A DNA stretch of 64,000 nt. Source: Rhizodiscina lignyota (taxonomy: Eukaryota > Ascomycota > Dothideomycetes > Aulographales > Rhizodiscinaceae). The stretch's first letter is position 1, and each line of letters opens with the position of its first letter. The stretch covers positions 1,550,001 to 1,614,000 of the forward strand of contig ML978121.1 of assembly GCA_010015805.1 (NCBI GenBank), in the 5' to 3' direction. The translations under genes and the position numbers were made by a program. Positions 22,277 to 33,461 of this stretch are shown here, one piece after another. Below the pieces are notes generated by a model, which saw only the letters and a program-made list of their open reading frames with translations, was not told the origin of the DNA and did no database searches.

Positions 22277-23850
22277 TCAGGGCCTTCTGTGTTGCTTCCC
22301 TTTCCCTTTTCCCTTTCCCTTGGAGCTCTCGGCACTGGCCTCGGTCTGTGTCGCTGCTACCAATTTTTTAATGTAATTGATCTGGTCTTCGCGAGGCGCA
22401 TGCAGAAGGTAGTCTGCCATCTGGTCGTGTTGCGGCGTCTGCCGGGCCTTTAAGTGTGTAACCCAACCTTGAACACTCTGGTTATGTTGCGCATCCACGA
22501 CGTGTTGTAATTGGCCTGTTCCGACACCAGCATACCCAGAATCACCCTCTCCTTCCTCATCCTCATCTTCCTCATCGTTATCGTCATTATTGTCATCGTC
22601 TTGCTCTTCTCCTTCCTCAACATTAGCCAACCTCAACCGGGCTAACTGTTCTTGAATTTCATGTGCTGTATGACGTCCACGCACAGCCAGAGAACCTTCT
22701 TCAACAGTATCATCATCTTGTTCTTCTCCTTGATCTGACAGTTCGGGTAAGCTGAATACTTCCTTGAAATTGAGCACGAATTGGGTCTTGGATTCCTTTG
22801 CGACGGTCCCGAAGTCATAAACTTTCACGTTATGTTCAACAGGGTAGATCTTGTTGTAGTTAATTCTGGACATTGGATCCATTTTGTCCCCTTTAGACCG
22901 AGGCGTGACCTTAATTGGAGGCTGCATACCTTCCTCGCCAGCAGAGACTTTTTCCTCAGGTGCTGGCTTAGGTGGCTTGGAACTCGTATGGATGATGCCA
23001 TGGTGGCTTTTCACCACTGATGGCTTTCCAACCCCTTTCCCTTCGTAGGTCTGGATCGGAAGACACGAACTGTATCCAGGGCCCTCCTGGAGCACGGCAA
23101 ACCATCGAATCTTGGTGTGGACAGCTTCGCCGCTGAATGGGCCATCTGACAATACGGTTCCGCGATTCGGACCAGCAGGCTCCGACCAAAGAATTCTAAA
23201 GATCTGCAAAGTTCTACTCAGCGAAATATCTCGCAGTGGTGCGTATTACGGGAACACACTCTCCCCGGTTTGAAAAAATGGTCTGATGCTCTCCTGACCT
23301 TGTATCCTGAACATATCCTTAGCAAGAGCGATGTTGCAGAGCACACGAAACATACTCGGATCTAAAGACTCGTGGCTTCCCGTCGTCCCCCGTATGAACC
23401 TCTGTTGTAGGGATTGTTCAGAATCATAGGCGCCAGCGCCGCTCGGATGTGTAGAAGCAGACGGTCCGTAAGTAGTAGGATGCGTGATCGTTGGCTGCGC
23501 GTAAGGAGCTTGCACGGGAGAAGGATGATATTGCAGCGGAGTGGGCAGCGGAGCTGTCGGCCATGTCAGCTATCTCGTACACTCATCAGGCTTTGCGAGA
23601 CACTGGAGTCATCTCAGCTCTCTGTAACTCCGGGATTATGCAATGAAAGACCCGGACAGAGAAATTCCTGGAGGCAGGAAAACCAAGGAGGCTCCGAGGA
23701 TGGTGCTCATCGGGAAGTCGTACCGTGTGTCGCAGGCGCAACAGCAATCCGCTCTCCATCAGCGTACACATAGCAGTTCTCGGCCGGGCTGAAGTAGAAG
23801 TATTTTTGACGGGTTGGATCCCAGGTCCAGCCTGATGGATTGCTTGACAT
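22277..23850 (-). CDS. DUF6590-domain protein, copy A
   Basis: Four exons on the minus strand: 23850-23724, 23553-23356, 23306-23260, 23203-22277, giving about 432 aa with all junctions in frame (introns 170, 49 and 56 bp). The N-terminus is a WW-like aromatic module, WTWDPTRQKYFYF...CYVYADGERI. A Pro/Gln/Tyr-rich linker follows, then the DUF6590 core: LDPRYKVRRASDHFFKPGR, IFRILWSEPAG, IRWFAVLQEGPGYSSCLPIQ, and DPMSRINYNKIYPVEHNVKV. The C-terminal third adds a long acidic stretch (E/D runs around residues 330-355) and ends in a KGKGKGKGK lysine-glycine tail. DUF6590 is an ascomycete-specific domain of unknown function. The gene diverges from the coiled-coil gene at 24533, and the same pair is repeated at 28.2-31.8 kb. 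Family assignment is from memory of the domain pattern. Confidence 0.85.
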
Positions 23851-24532
23851 GGTCACGATCCGACGGCATGGCAGTTGCGTGCATCTGAAGAAGTACTATC
23901 CGCCGAGGCTTTGAGAATTGCTATATGGCCATCTCACGGAGAAAAGCGGCTTGCTGTGCGGCTCTGGCATTGTGCTCATGACAGGACGCAGGCGCGGCTA
24001 AATCGCTGTTAGAGCGCGCGCAGCTTGCTTGTGATAGTCCCGTAGCCGTCCTTACGAGGCGGCGGATGTCGAGAGCTCGGTCAAACCTTACGCGACGGGA
24101 GCGCATCTCTCGTCCCCGTCGTTGCTCCCAATGATGCACCACGCTGACCCTCCACACGAGGGCGCGTTGCCCAATGAATCGCGCCTCTTCCGTCCGGGGC
24201 TTCCAATCTAGCTGATTGCCACTTTGCCTGCATGCCACCTCGACAGGCCAGCCTCGACGAAGTCACAGTGGCAGACAGGATGTGGCTTGCAGAGTGCAGG
24301 GAGCGCTGACGACCGTGCCTCAGCCCGCTGGCGGCTGGTCAAGGGCCAAGGCGATCGCGCCTGCGCAGCGCACCCTTTACATCTGCTACGGTGCACCACT
24401 GGGAACACCTTACACTTTTCCTACCGATGCTGCGTCAATAACCTCCGTCGCCGCGACGGCACAGGGAGCCTCAATTTTTGGCTATGATACTCTCTGCAGC
24501 GCTCTTACCGCCACAGCACGAAGCTTCCATGG
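23851..24532. promoter_or_regulatory. Divergent intergenic region of module A
   Basis: A 682-bp stretch between the start codons of the DUF6590-A and coiled-coil-A genes, GC-balanced, with no coding frame of note. It is the only place for both promoters. No motif was recognised. Confidence 0.5.
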
Positions 24533-26548
24533 ATGCTGGGCATTTTGAGAGCACCGAGCGCGATCCAGCAAGACAAACGATCATATTTCCCAGGTATCAC
24601 CTTTCGACGCGCGAGGCTGCCATTGATGCTGAAGCAGCAGAACAGCGAACCATTTATAGACTCGGAACGACCTTCTCATATATCCCACAAGCTCTCACAC
24701 CCTTCCACTCCCGCAGAACATGAGGAGGGCGCGGAGGAGATGGATGTCGGGAGGGTGCACTCTCTGAGCACGCTGACGGTGGCTGCCGAGCAAGGCGCGT
24801 GTGCGACGATCCCCTCTCCGAACCCTACGAGACAAGATGAGATACACGAGAGTCCTCTACGGTACGAGAACATAGAGATGTATCCTGAACCCTGGGTTCC
24901 GAGAGTTCCTCTGATGAATGGACGTCGGAATGTTGAGCTGCTGCAAGAAAGGGAGCAGCCAGAATCACTGGGTCGACGTACAAGTTCTTCGGACTTCTTG
25001 GAGTCGCATCATAGTGCTTCTGCCACATCATATGGAGAAGAATCTCCGCCAAATCTCGATACATCCCTCTTGCTCGGAGGGGGCGGACAATATCCGCCTC
25101 CTGCAGCACAGAAAATGAGGCCAATTCAGGATAAGCAAACTCAAGCAGTCGCCAATACTGACTTGTCAGCTTCGTCTCTACGGCTACCTCGACGTATACC
25201 GCAGTTGGTGCAAAGGCTTCGCGTGCAAAAAAGCAAAATCAACGCCGTGCGATCAGACGTTCGTGATCTCCGCAAGCAGTCTGCCAAAAAGCGAAAACGT
25301 GTACGCATTTCACAGGGACGGCTTTTGGAAGCGCAGACTACTGGTGCTGGAGTCAAGCCAGTCGTTATGGCTGACGAGAAACTTCTCCACCTCGCCGAGC
25401 GCATGAAAGTGGCCGAACGAGAATCCAAAGCGTCTGAGGAAAGCCTGGAAAGGGCAGAGAAACGACTCGAGAACTTAGAACACAAGTGGGAAGAGGGTCA
25501 CGAGGAGCTTGATAAGCTTCTAAGGCTGGTAATCTCAGAGGCAATTTTCGATGACGCAAGCGATGCGAACGAAGATGAAGCAACAGATTCCGACTTCGCT
25601 TCCGACTCTCCAAGCGACGACTTACCTCCTCTCGTCCGCAAGTACTACGATGCTGTTGGTCGAATCAATATCACAAGGGAGAGATTGAACGAATTTGAGA
25701 TCGGCCATCAGACAAGGCTGGCCAATAGGGAGCACGCCTTTGAAGAAATGCTAATTGATGGAAAAGTGCCAACCGAGTACATCGCCACGAACCATTTAGA
25801 TGAAGGACTTCTGAATGCCTGGTTTGTGGCATATCGCGATTTCCTGGACGATTATTTCATGATGAGGACCAGTATGGCCTGTGATCTTCTGTGCACGCAC
25901 AAAACGGCAGTTGAGGCCAAGCATCAATATCTTTTACAAACAATGCAGACTCCTGAAGATCCGGACGAGCCAGATGCATTGGACGAAGCAATCAAATACA
26001 ATCTGGACGGGCCCATAGGACGCATGTACGCATTGCACCATGAAGGGAAGCATCATGGCATCCGGCCCATAGAGCTGGTCCAAGTGCCATTTCTCCATTG
26101 GCAAGACCATGTGGAACACTGGAGGATGGAAGTGCTCAGAGAGACACGAGATGTGCCAGTTCAAGATGGTGTCGATCCCGCCACGTACAAACAGGATGAG
26201 CAAAACTCCGATCATTACCGCCGTGGCTTCCAACCCTACTATGATCTTGTCGTCCGCGACGAACGCAAGCTCACCCAATTTTCGGGATCAGCTACCGACT
26301 TTAAACCATCTCACATCATTCTGCCAATGGAAGATGATGTTTCTGGCGTTTCTCCACCATTGCCACCAGTTCACAATGTGTACACTTCGAGAGTGCATTG
26401 GACTTGTTGGTCTGGTGAATTTGAACGCCCTGGACGTCCGCAGTCGATGCCAGACATGTCGCGGACCAGGAAGGGGGACCCTTTCTCTATATGGTCGAAA
26501 ACGAAGCAATCAACATGGGACTGGCAACGGGACATGTTAACAGTATGA
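24533..26548 (+). CDS. Coiled-coil protein of unknown family, copy A
   Basis: Single-frame 671-aa protein starting at the ATG at 24533; the internal Met at codon 32 is an alternative start. Residues 1 to about 210 are Ser/Pro/Gln-rich and look disordered. Residues about 215-330 form a charged coiled coil (LRVQKSKINAVRSDVRDLRK, then ERESKASEESLERAEKRLE). An acidic spacer follows. A conserved C-terminal part begins at KYYDAVGRINITRERLNEFE (about residue 368) and peaks in DEAIKYNLDGPIGRMYAL...KHHGIRPIEL (about 484-514). No signal peptide or membrane segment. The paralogue at 30453 shares this C-terminal part closely, which supports a real gene. I do not recognise the family; nothing indicates an enzymatic function. 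Confidence 0.75.
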   Translation: MLGILRAPSAIQQDKRSYFPGITFRRARLPLMLKQQNSEPFIDSERPSHISHKLSHPSTPAEHEEGAEEMDVGRVHSLSTLTVAAEQGACATIPSPNPTRQDEIHESPLRYENIEMYPEPWVPRVPLMNGRRNVELLQEREQPESLGRRTSSSDFLESHHSASATSYGEESPPNLDTSLLLGGGGQYPPPAAQKMRPIQDKQTQAVANTDLSASSLRLPRRIPQLVQRLRVQKSKINAVRSDVRDLRKQSAKKRKRVRISQGRLLEAQTTGAGVKPVVMADEKLLHLAERMKVAERESKASEESLERAEKRLENLEHKWEEGHEELDKLLRLVISEAIFDDASDANEDEATDSDFASDSPSDDLPPLVRKYYDAVGRINITRERLNEFEIGHQTRLANREHAFEEMLIDGKVPTEYIATNHLDEGLLNAWFVAYRDFLDDYFMMRTSMACDLLCTHKTAVEAKHQYLLQTMQTPEDPDEPDALDEAIKYNLDGPIGRMYALHHEGKHHGIRPIELVQVPFLHWQDHVEHWRMEVLRETRDVPVQDGVDPATYKQDEQNSDHYRRGFQPYYDLVVRDERKLTQFSGSATDFKPSHIILPMEDDVSGVSPPLPPVHNVYTSRVHWTCWSGEFERPGRPQSMPDMSRTRKGDPFSIWSKTKQSTWDWQRDMLTV

Positions 26549-28220
26549 GATTCATCCACTATGTTTTCGTTGCGTACTACTCTCGTACAGCCATGCTGTT
26601 TCCTTTCATTGAGTATAACCAATCTAACTGATGGTCGCATTTCTTTCTTCGCTTCATAGTATTGGTTATTCAAATTCATGTAGAATAGATCTGGATTTGA
26701 AGCAGGATTTGAAGCATAGTACAGGCGCATGTTTCTGGACGATTGTCTGCTCGATTTTGATATTCATATTTCTGCTTTATCAACGCATGGAGTTTCGGAT
26801 AGCGATCCCTCGCTCGATATCCATAGACCAGTTTGTTTCGCGACATTACCTCTTCAGGACTTTATTTAAAGTTTTCGTCTAGTCTTTCCTGCTTAAGTCA
26901 AGTTGATAAAGTCTACCAAGCACTCCGTCCACTTCGAGTTACCGGTCACGCTGTGGCTATTCCCCGACGTTTTGTACGGGCTGTTGAAGAAATAGATCGG
27001 GCCTCTCTGATTGCTCAAAAGTTTAACCAAGGCGCACATGAGAAGCCTCGCATATGTCACGGGGAGCAGCATGAGTCGAGATACAAGGCAGATTGATCTT
27101 CATCCTTCATCATTCAGCGACTATTATGCAACAACGTTTGAAAATCCGATGTTGTGTCTCAGCTCATGCCAGCTCACCAAGCAAAACTAACAAAGGGGCG
27201 TATTGAGGCTTAAAGCTAACGCCCGATTGTGATGATCTGGTTCGTGTTTCAGCCTCTCAAAGACGCGTTACCCCCAAAGTGAGGCGCGAGGCTGAGTTGG
27301 GTGCGGTCTATCCGGTATCAAAAGTCCACCCGAGATAATCTGTCGGATCTTTGAGCCCCATTTTCAGCTGTGTTAAAACGGGTCCTTAGTGAATGCACAG
27401 CTGCGTGGGAGGCGAGCATTATTTGGCGCTAAGGAACAAGGATCGGGCCTTTGCGCTGGTGCGGTTCTAGTGGGCATGCGAATACCAGGATCGTCCGTAC
27501 TCAAAATCGACCTTCGGATCATCGACTTTGCAGGCCATGCGCACGCCACACTGCAAGCGCCTACAACAATCCTGGCCACGTCAGTTCTACAGCATAAATG
27601 TACTGAAGTCCACACCAAAGGAACATCAAAAGCCAGTTATCGGTGAGGAGTCCTCGTGTTAGGCCAGCGGCCCATATATCTCCGTTAGCAACGGATAATG
27701 TCGTGGAAAATGAGGCGGCGATCATCTCGAGGAATATGGCCAGGCAAATCCTGTATACATTTGGGGTGGCAAATGATATTGCCGGAAGACATGTGCTGAA
27801 TCTTATGTAATTCTCGCGATTCACATTGGGGCGGTCCATTATCCACGGAAATGGAGGAAGGACTGACCCAACTCTCCATTCTCAATTCTTGGTTAATTGT
27901 TTGGAACGTCTGGCATTCTGTGCTTGCTGCTGGCCTGAAAAACTCTTAGTCCTCTCTCCTCGTATGCTGGAGAACTGACTCATACCATTTCCCTCTTTAA
28001 ACGCTGCAACAATCCTCGGATGGAAGAGAATTCACTACCAGTGAACGCCGCTACTCCAAAGTAAATACCCCCAAGTGTACTGAGGACGATGCACGATCAG
28101 TACCTCAACATATTGATCTCCCGGTGTAAGCCGGAAGCCAGATAACGTATATATCCTGTCGCCTGCAGCGACATATGGCGTATCTTTCCACAGGTCTACC
28201 TCTCTGCTCTGAAGGACCCG
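26549..28220. other. Gene-poor spacer between the two modules
   Basis: About 1.7 kb with no supported gene. A hydrophobic minus-strand frame near 27,560-27,840 and neighbouring frames have the flavour of a decayed multi-pass membrane protein but cannot be tied to a family. No clear repeat boundaries or inverted termini were seen that would mark a transposon. Confidence 0.4.
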
Positions 28221-29676
28221 CTACGTCGCCCCGGCGTAATCAACCGCTGATGTCGCTGCTGCAGCCCGGATATTCCAGACGTTGTAAAAGCTCTGCAGAA
28301 GGATCCTTTTATACTGGTGATGTACTTCACCATATTCGAAGACTTTCACGTTATGTTCTATCGTATAGATCTTTCCGTAGTTCAATCGTGAGATTGAATC
28401 CATTGGCTGGCCCTTCGTAAATGGTTTCACGCGGATCGCATGCTGCATTAAATCCTCGTTTTCTTTCGGTTTCTCCGCTGCCTGTAGCTTAGGCACTTCT
28501 GAGCTGGCGTATATGATGGCATGATGCTCCTTGATTACATCCTTTTTGGATATACCCCTTCGTCCGTACGTTTGAACTGGTCTGATACCCTTAGTATTGG
28601 TTGGAGCAAGCATATAGGCCTGGCACTCACAGACATAGACAATAATCGCTACCTTCTGTTACGACCACAAACCATCTGATCTTTACGCCAATCGGCTGTT
28701 TAAATCTTGCTTCTGTTGCGACCGTGATTCCTGAATTGTCATCTCCGAGCAATTCTGGCCAGAGTATCTTAAATACCTACAACAGGCAAAGATATTAGTC
28801 TACGATCAAACAGCGCCAGATAATAATTATCAACAATTCAGAAATACAGGGAAAGATAATGACTTGACAAACCTTTCCAATGGTGAAGAACTTCGGGCCT
28901 TCTCGTCTTCGATATCCTGTAGTGTCTCCTGTCAATTATATACAGATGGCGCGGAAGCTACTAAAACCTACGCGGATCGAGGCCCTCTTCTTCACCGTCC
29001 GTAGCTTTCAGTTTTCTATACGAGCGCAAACCAGCAGCGTACTGGTTTTCGTCGACAAAAGTCCCATGCTCGCTGATCTCAATGTCCCGAAGCGGTAACT
29101 GCGTCGAAGTCTCTTGCGCATCCACCTGTGCGGCGGCGTCATGTCCTTCTGAGCTCTCAGCTAGTTAGGATGAGGAATCAAAGGGCTAATCGTAGGGGCC
29201 CGGAGCGAAAAGAATGAGGCTCAAGCATCTTGGTAGAGGATTCATTCCGAATCAGTGACACCACACGAAGACTCACCCTCATTGAGAGCGACCTGTGCAA
29301 ACGAACCAGTAAGTCTATCAACAGACTCGTAGTGTCTCCCAGGCTGCAAGTTATATTGCCGAGTTTCGGTGCTGCTATCGCTAGACGACCGACCATGCGA
29401 GTATGGTACGGCAGTAGGTAGTGGTGCATATTGCGCACTCGGCAGCAAGCGTGGATCCGCCGATGAACTGATCGACTATAACGTTAGATATCTTACTTAG
29501 GTCATCTGAGAGCGTGCGTACTGCTGCTCGCTGGCACCGTACGTAGGCTGCTGCGTGGCTGCCCATGGCTCTGCGGGAAGTCGTTGGCCGTTCTGAAAGA
29601 CCCAACATCCTTCCTGAGCCAGCCAGATTCTGTACTGCTGGTAGGTTGGATCCCAATGCCAGTTCACAGACATCAT
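28221..29676 (-). CDS. DUF6590-domain protein, copy B
   Basis: Six exons on the minus strand: 29676-29543, 29467-29277, 29160-28972, 28916-28873, 28776-28631, 28581-28221. They join in frame to about 354 aa. The product has the same WW-like start (WHWDPTYQQYRIW...CWVFQNGQRL), a Ser/Tyr/Gln-rich linker, then LDPRYRRREGPKFFTIGK, VFKILWPEL, IRWFVVVTEGSDYCLCL, PVQTYGRRG and DSISRLNYGKIYTIEHNVKV. Two intron positions are identical in copy A: after the C of LDPR (phase 1) and after FF..GK/GR (phase 0). The first intron also opens with GTACG in both. Copy B has extra introns in the linker and inside the CLPVQTY block, and lacks the acidic/KG tail. The first ATG of a tandem ATG-ATG was taken. Function unknown. 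Confidence 0.8.
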
Positions 29677-30452
29677 CTCACGGGTATAAGGCGAGAACAG
29701 CGTGATGCTGTCAACGCAGCGTTGCCCTGGGCACTCTGCATCGGACGGTTAAATACGGGCTTCCCGTCAGGCCATGAGGCTCTGCTGCAACAATGCCGCC
29801 GGGTGATTCATATCCCCAATGCTTGACAGACACATGTGCTAGATAGTGGGGTAAGCTGTATCTTCAGCTGATTCGAGAACAAGCTTCGCAGCCAGACAGA
29901 CACGCGTCTCTTGACCCGTTCCACTCGACTGCGAAAGGTTAGCCTGGTTTCTCAAAATTCGACTGAGCTGGATTGCTCTAGATTTGTGGAGTAGAGCGTT
30001 GGAAATAAGATGGTGCGTTGAAGGCAGTATCGACTGGTTGCCTTTGAGTACGGAGTACGTGAGTTTGTTTCGCTTGCCTTGTGACTCGCATTCGATTGGC
30101 CTGAAATTCGAAGGAGGCTGGGATGGGCTTGCGGTGGATCACGCCCCCAAATTTCCATCGAATGCGCGGCTATTGAGACGTATCTTCTATCTTACAGCTT
30201 CCGGTCGAAACTTTGGTTCCATATTGCTTTTGTAACGAAGAATGTGATGAGGCAGAGAACAAAAGGCCGCATCTGATGCAATACGAGCACTGAACGAGAA
30301 TCTCAGCGTAACAGAGTTTCGGAGCACGCCGTCTGCCGGGAACGTGCAGTTGCATTTCAGGTGTCTCCTGAGCGTTCCGGTGGCCTGAAGTTGGCGAAAG
30401 GCCCAGGAATCATAGTTAGAGGCTACTGTACAATGTAAAAGATCTGAGCGGT
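29677..30452. promoter_or_regulatory. Divergent intergenic region of module B
   Basis: A 776-bp stretch between the starts of the DUF6590-B and coiled-coil-B genes, matching in layout the 682-bp gap of module A. No gene and no obvious shared motif could be picked out by eye. Confidence 0.5.
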
Positions 30453-31826
30453 ATGGAAGGAGAAGACGGAGCTAGCAAGATGGAGACTGCCGCAGTTCCG
30501 TCCTCTGTTGCCGTAGCGCAAAAGCGCCGGTCGAAAGAACTGAATCAGGCTCGCTCAACGTCTCGGAAAAGGTCATATCTGCCTATTGGAGTTCCGTCAC
30601 GTTTGTTTTCACGACGCGTCTTGATGGCAAGAAAGAGCACAATCGGAGCGGCACGACTAAGTAGACCATCATATTCGAGGCGTTACGGTCCGCTGGCCAA
30701 TCTGAGGGAAGAGCTTTTGGCGGCCCGAATAGAACTGCAAACTGAACGTCACCGTTACCTTGTGCTACAAGATCAGCTGCAATCGATGCATTCGAAGATC
30801 GTCTTGCATCTCAGGGGATCTGCTTCCGGAGCGGTTCAAACCTTAGCGGATATGAATGCCAGTGCCAAAAGAAAGTTCCAAAGAACGAGACAGCAAGAGC
30901 GAAAAGTTAGGAGAGTTGAAACGACATTGAATGCCTTGGAATTTAGGGCTGCCAGACAAGAGGAGGCATATTTCATCACTGTTGCTGCTGCACATCAAGC
31001 AACAAAGGAACCCATGTTAGAACCCTTTCCAGAGCCAGGTGATGTCCTGTCGGACGAATACAGCGTGGAGGATATACCGCAGATCTTGGAAGACTATTAC
31101 GAAGAAGTTGGAACCATCAACATGCTAAGGGAGCATCTCAATGACTTTGAGATCGAATACCGAAAGGAGGTTTTGCGACGGAAGATGCTCGGTGAGGAAT
31201 ACCGAGAACCGCCTGAGAAAGAATTCGAAGTTGATTACCTCCGAGAGCGCCATGGTATGGTCGAGCGGTTGCTTGAAGCAAAAGCAAAAGCTCAAGGGCT
31301 TCAAACACAATGTATTGTGGAAAACATTCCCCCTGAAAACCCTGGTGAGCCAAATCTCCTGGACGAGGCCGTAAAGTATCGTCTTCCTGGTGAGATCGGG
31401 AAGATGTATGCTATGGAAAGTGATGAGAAGCACCACGGATTCAGTCCCATCGAACTCTTACTCGTTCCTCGAGAGCAAAGAGAAGATCGAGTATCGGAAT
31501 GGCAGCGTAATTTGATAGGAGGACATCTGCAACCAACCCAAAGACAGCACCCCGCCCCAGTCTCGGATTCAGGTACTCTTGAGCTCAATTTGTCGCTCTC
31601 AAGTGAGCTAGTTTCCCAAACCGGGCCTGCCACTACGCTAGACCAGCTATCCACTGGCTCCTCAACTGATATTGGCTTTTTGGAGTCTGGCGACATACCC
31701 ACGGCTAGGTCTGAGAGCAGGTTCAACAACTCCACAGGAGATGTCTCTTCCCAGTTGTCAGATCCGTCTCCCACTTCAATGTACGACACTCCACGGAAGA
31801 GGAGACTGTCAAATGGTCGCTACTGA
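30453..31826 (+). CDS. Coiled-coil protein of unknown family, copy B
   Basis: Single-exon 457-aa protein from the ATG at 30453. A basic N-terminus (QKRRSKELNQARSTSRKRS, possibly nuclear) precedes a coiled coil at about residues 85-190 (LREELLAARIELQTERHRYL). Then comes the conserved C-terminal part shared with the gene at 24533: EDYYEEVGTINMLREHLNDF (compare KYYDAVGRINITRERLNEFE) and DEAVKYRLPGEIGKMYAM...KHHGFSPIELLLVP. The last 90 residues are Ser/Thr-rich. It diverges from DUF6590 copy B just as copy A does from its own DUF6590 partner. No membrane, signal or catalytic motif. Confidence 0.75.
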   Translation: MEGEDGASKMETAAVPSSVAVAQKRRSKELNQARSTSRKRSYLPIGVPSRLFSRRVLMARKSTIGAARLSRPSYSRRYGPLANLREELLAARIELQTERHRYLVLQDQLQSMHSKIVLHLRGSASGAVQTLADMNASAKRKFQRTRQQERKVRRVETTLNALEFRAARQEEAYFITVAAAHQATKEPMLEPFPEPGDVLSDEYSVEDIPQILEDYYEEVGTINMLREHLNDFEIEYRKEVLRRKMLGEEYREPPEKEFEVDYLRERHGMVERLLEAKAKAQGLQTQCIVENIPPENPGEPNLLDEAVKYRLPGEIGKMYAMESDEKHHGFSPIELLLVPREQREDRVSEWQRNLIGGHLQPTQRQHPAPVSDSGTLELNLSLSSELVSQTGPATTLDQLSTGSSTDIGFLESGDIPTARSESRFNNSTGDVSSQLSDPSPTSMYDTPRKRRLSNGRY

Positions 31827-33461
31827 ATGTTTACGGCAAATGATATGAAGATAATCCATACATAGGTATTGGAAGCTCTCATGGGATGAAGTAGTCATTT
31901 CAACATAACGGTTGTCAAGGTGAGTGGCATTATCTAGTAACATGATAACTGTGGCTATACTGATCATTGAATAGACACAGAAGCAAAATCAATCATGACC
32001 CTTCCAGTTTTAAGGCGCTGATCGATGACGTCTCCTCATTTTGAAATTTGAGCATCCATCGCTTGCGAAGCTGATACTTCGTTCCTTCTTGGGCCTGAAA
32101 AAATAATAATGCTGCAGCATTGCTCTAGCAACATAATCCTAACGAAAGCCCAGAGAAAGGCCTAATTGAGATCGAATTAGTAGTCAGATGTACCTGACCG
32201 CTCGCCAGATGCTGATCTCGGTTGATATACTGTTCCCATTCAGGGTAGGCATCGAAGGGTCACTTGTCCGATATGCGGAGCTGCTCGCGTCCCGTGACTG
32301 TGTGTTGGTTGAGAAGAGAGCAAATCAGCAGACGTCTTGAATGTTGGTACGGCAGATGTTTGGCGGGACTGCACGTCGTGCACGGTTTTGGTTGAGATTA
32401 GATATTCATCACCTTAAGCTTGTTTAGCTCCTTCACCCAGAGACGTAATCTACTGAAAGATGTCGCATAGCCGTGGAGAAGGAGTGGCGACTATTCCTTC
32501 GTATGGCTTGACGAAAGTATCTTGAAATGGCGTATGCACTCTACTCCTCTTTGAAAGGTTACATTCTCGTTTCCTGTCGGTCTCCCAAATCACTTCAAAG
32601 GAACTGCCAGATAAAAGAAGACAGCAAAACGCGCAGGAAATTAATTGTTCGAATACACAGCTTGAAAACGAGAATAAAACAATTAAGTCTAATGACCTCA
32701 CCCAAATTCACAAGCCTCGTCCTTTCAGCCCGCTATGGGCCCAAAGCAGAACTTGATTTCTGAAAACAGAAGAGACTGCTCAAGATCCTAAGAAGTCGAA
32801 ATTTTACGAAATCTGAATATTCGAATTACATGCACAGCCTTGAACAACAGAAGAACACCGGCGATACCCCAAGATATCGTACTTACTCTCCTGAAGCATT
32901 GCCAACAAAGCCGAGACTCACCCCTCGTACTCCGTAAGAAACCTCACAAAGCGACTCTAAATCCTAAGTAATTATACTATAATTTAGTATTGATTCTGTC
33001 TCATTTTATTGCTCTACGCCTTTATTCCTCGATGAAGGAGCCAAGCCGCTGCTGACTGCCAAAATTCTCGCTCCCAGAGCTCTATTGAAAATTTCCACCC
33101 ACCCTGCAAGCTTCAGCTCTCAGTTTGCACATCTTTGGTTTAGACAATTCGAGATTTGACAGAGTATAGAGCTGATTTCCTATGCTTCAGAACTGCTTCC
33201 TTCATCCTATACGAGATCCACTGCCTATGATGGTTTCTTTTCTTATTCCGCCCTTGGCCTGTCATATTTTAATGTCACTCCTAAACCTCCGAATTTGAGA
33301 TGTCCGGTTTTGAGAATCCTCTCCATGGCGGTCAGTTTCGTTACAGACTTCACCGCACTCATATTCCAGGCCCAAAGCCATTCCGCTTTCGACATTTGGT
33401 CACGGAGCTAGGGGAAAGAACGAGAGTGAACTTCTGAACGCTTAACGCTGCACCGAAAGGC
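31827..33461. other. AT-rich gene-poor spacer with decayed coding DNA
   Basis: No intact gene. Between about 32,600 and 32,940 on the plus strand, pieces that look coding (for example SEYSNYMHSLEQQKN...RYRTYSPEALP) occur in shifting frames with stops, suggesting an old gene. The region near 32,950-33,010 is strongly AT-rich. Confidence 0.4.

Noticed and set aside
27561-27839. Hydrophobic minus-strand frame, like a piece of a multi-pass receptor
   Set aside because: Too short, frames break on both sides, and no family-specific residues could be confirmed.
28221-29676. DUF6590 copy B first judged a pseudogene because a stop precedes the obvious GTAAGA donor of exon 1
   Set aside because: An earlier donor (GTACGG at 29542) in the correct phase, with a CTAAC branch and CAG acceptor, removes the stop and restores one frame through all six exons.
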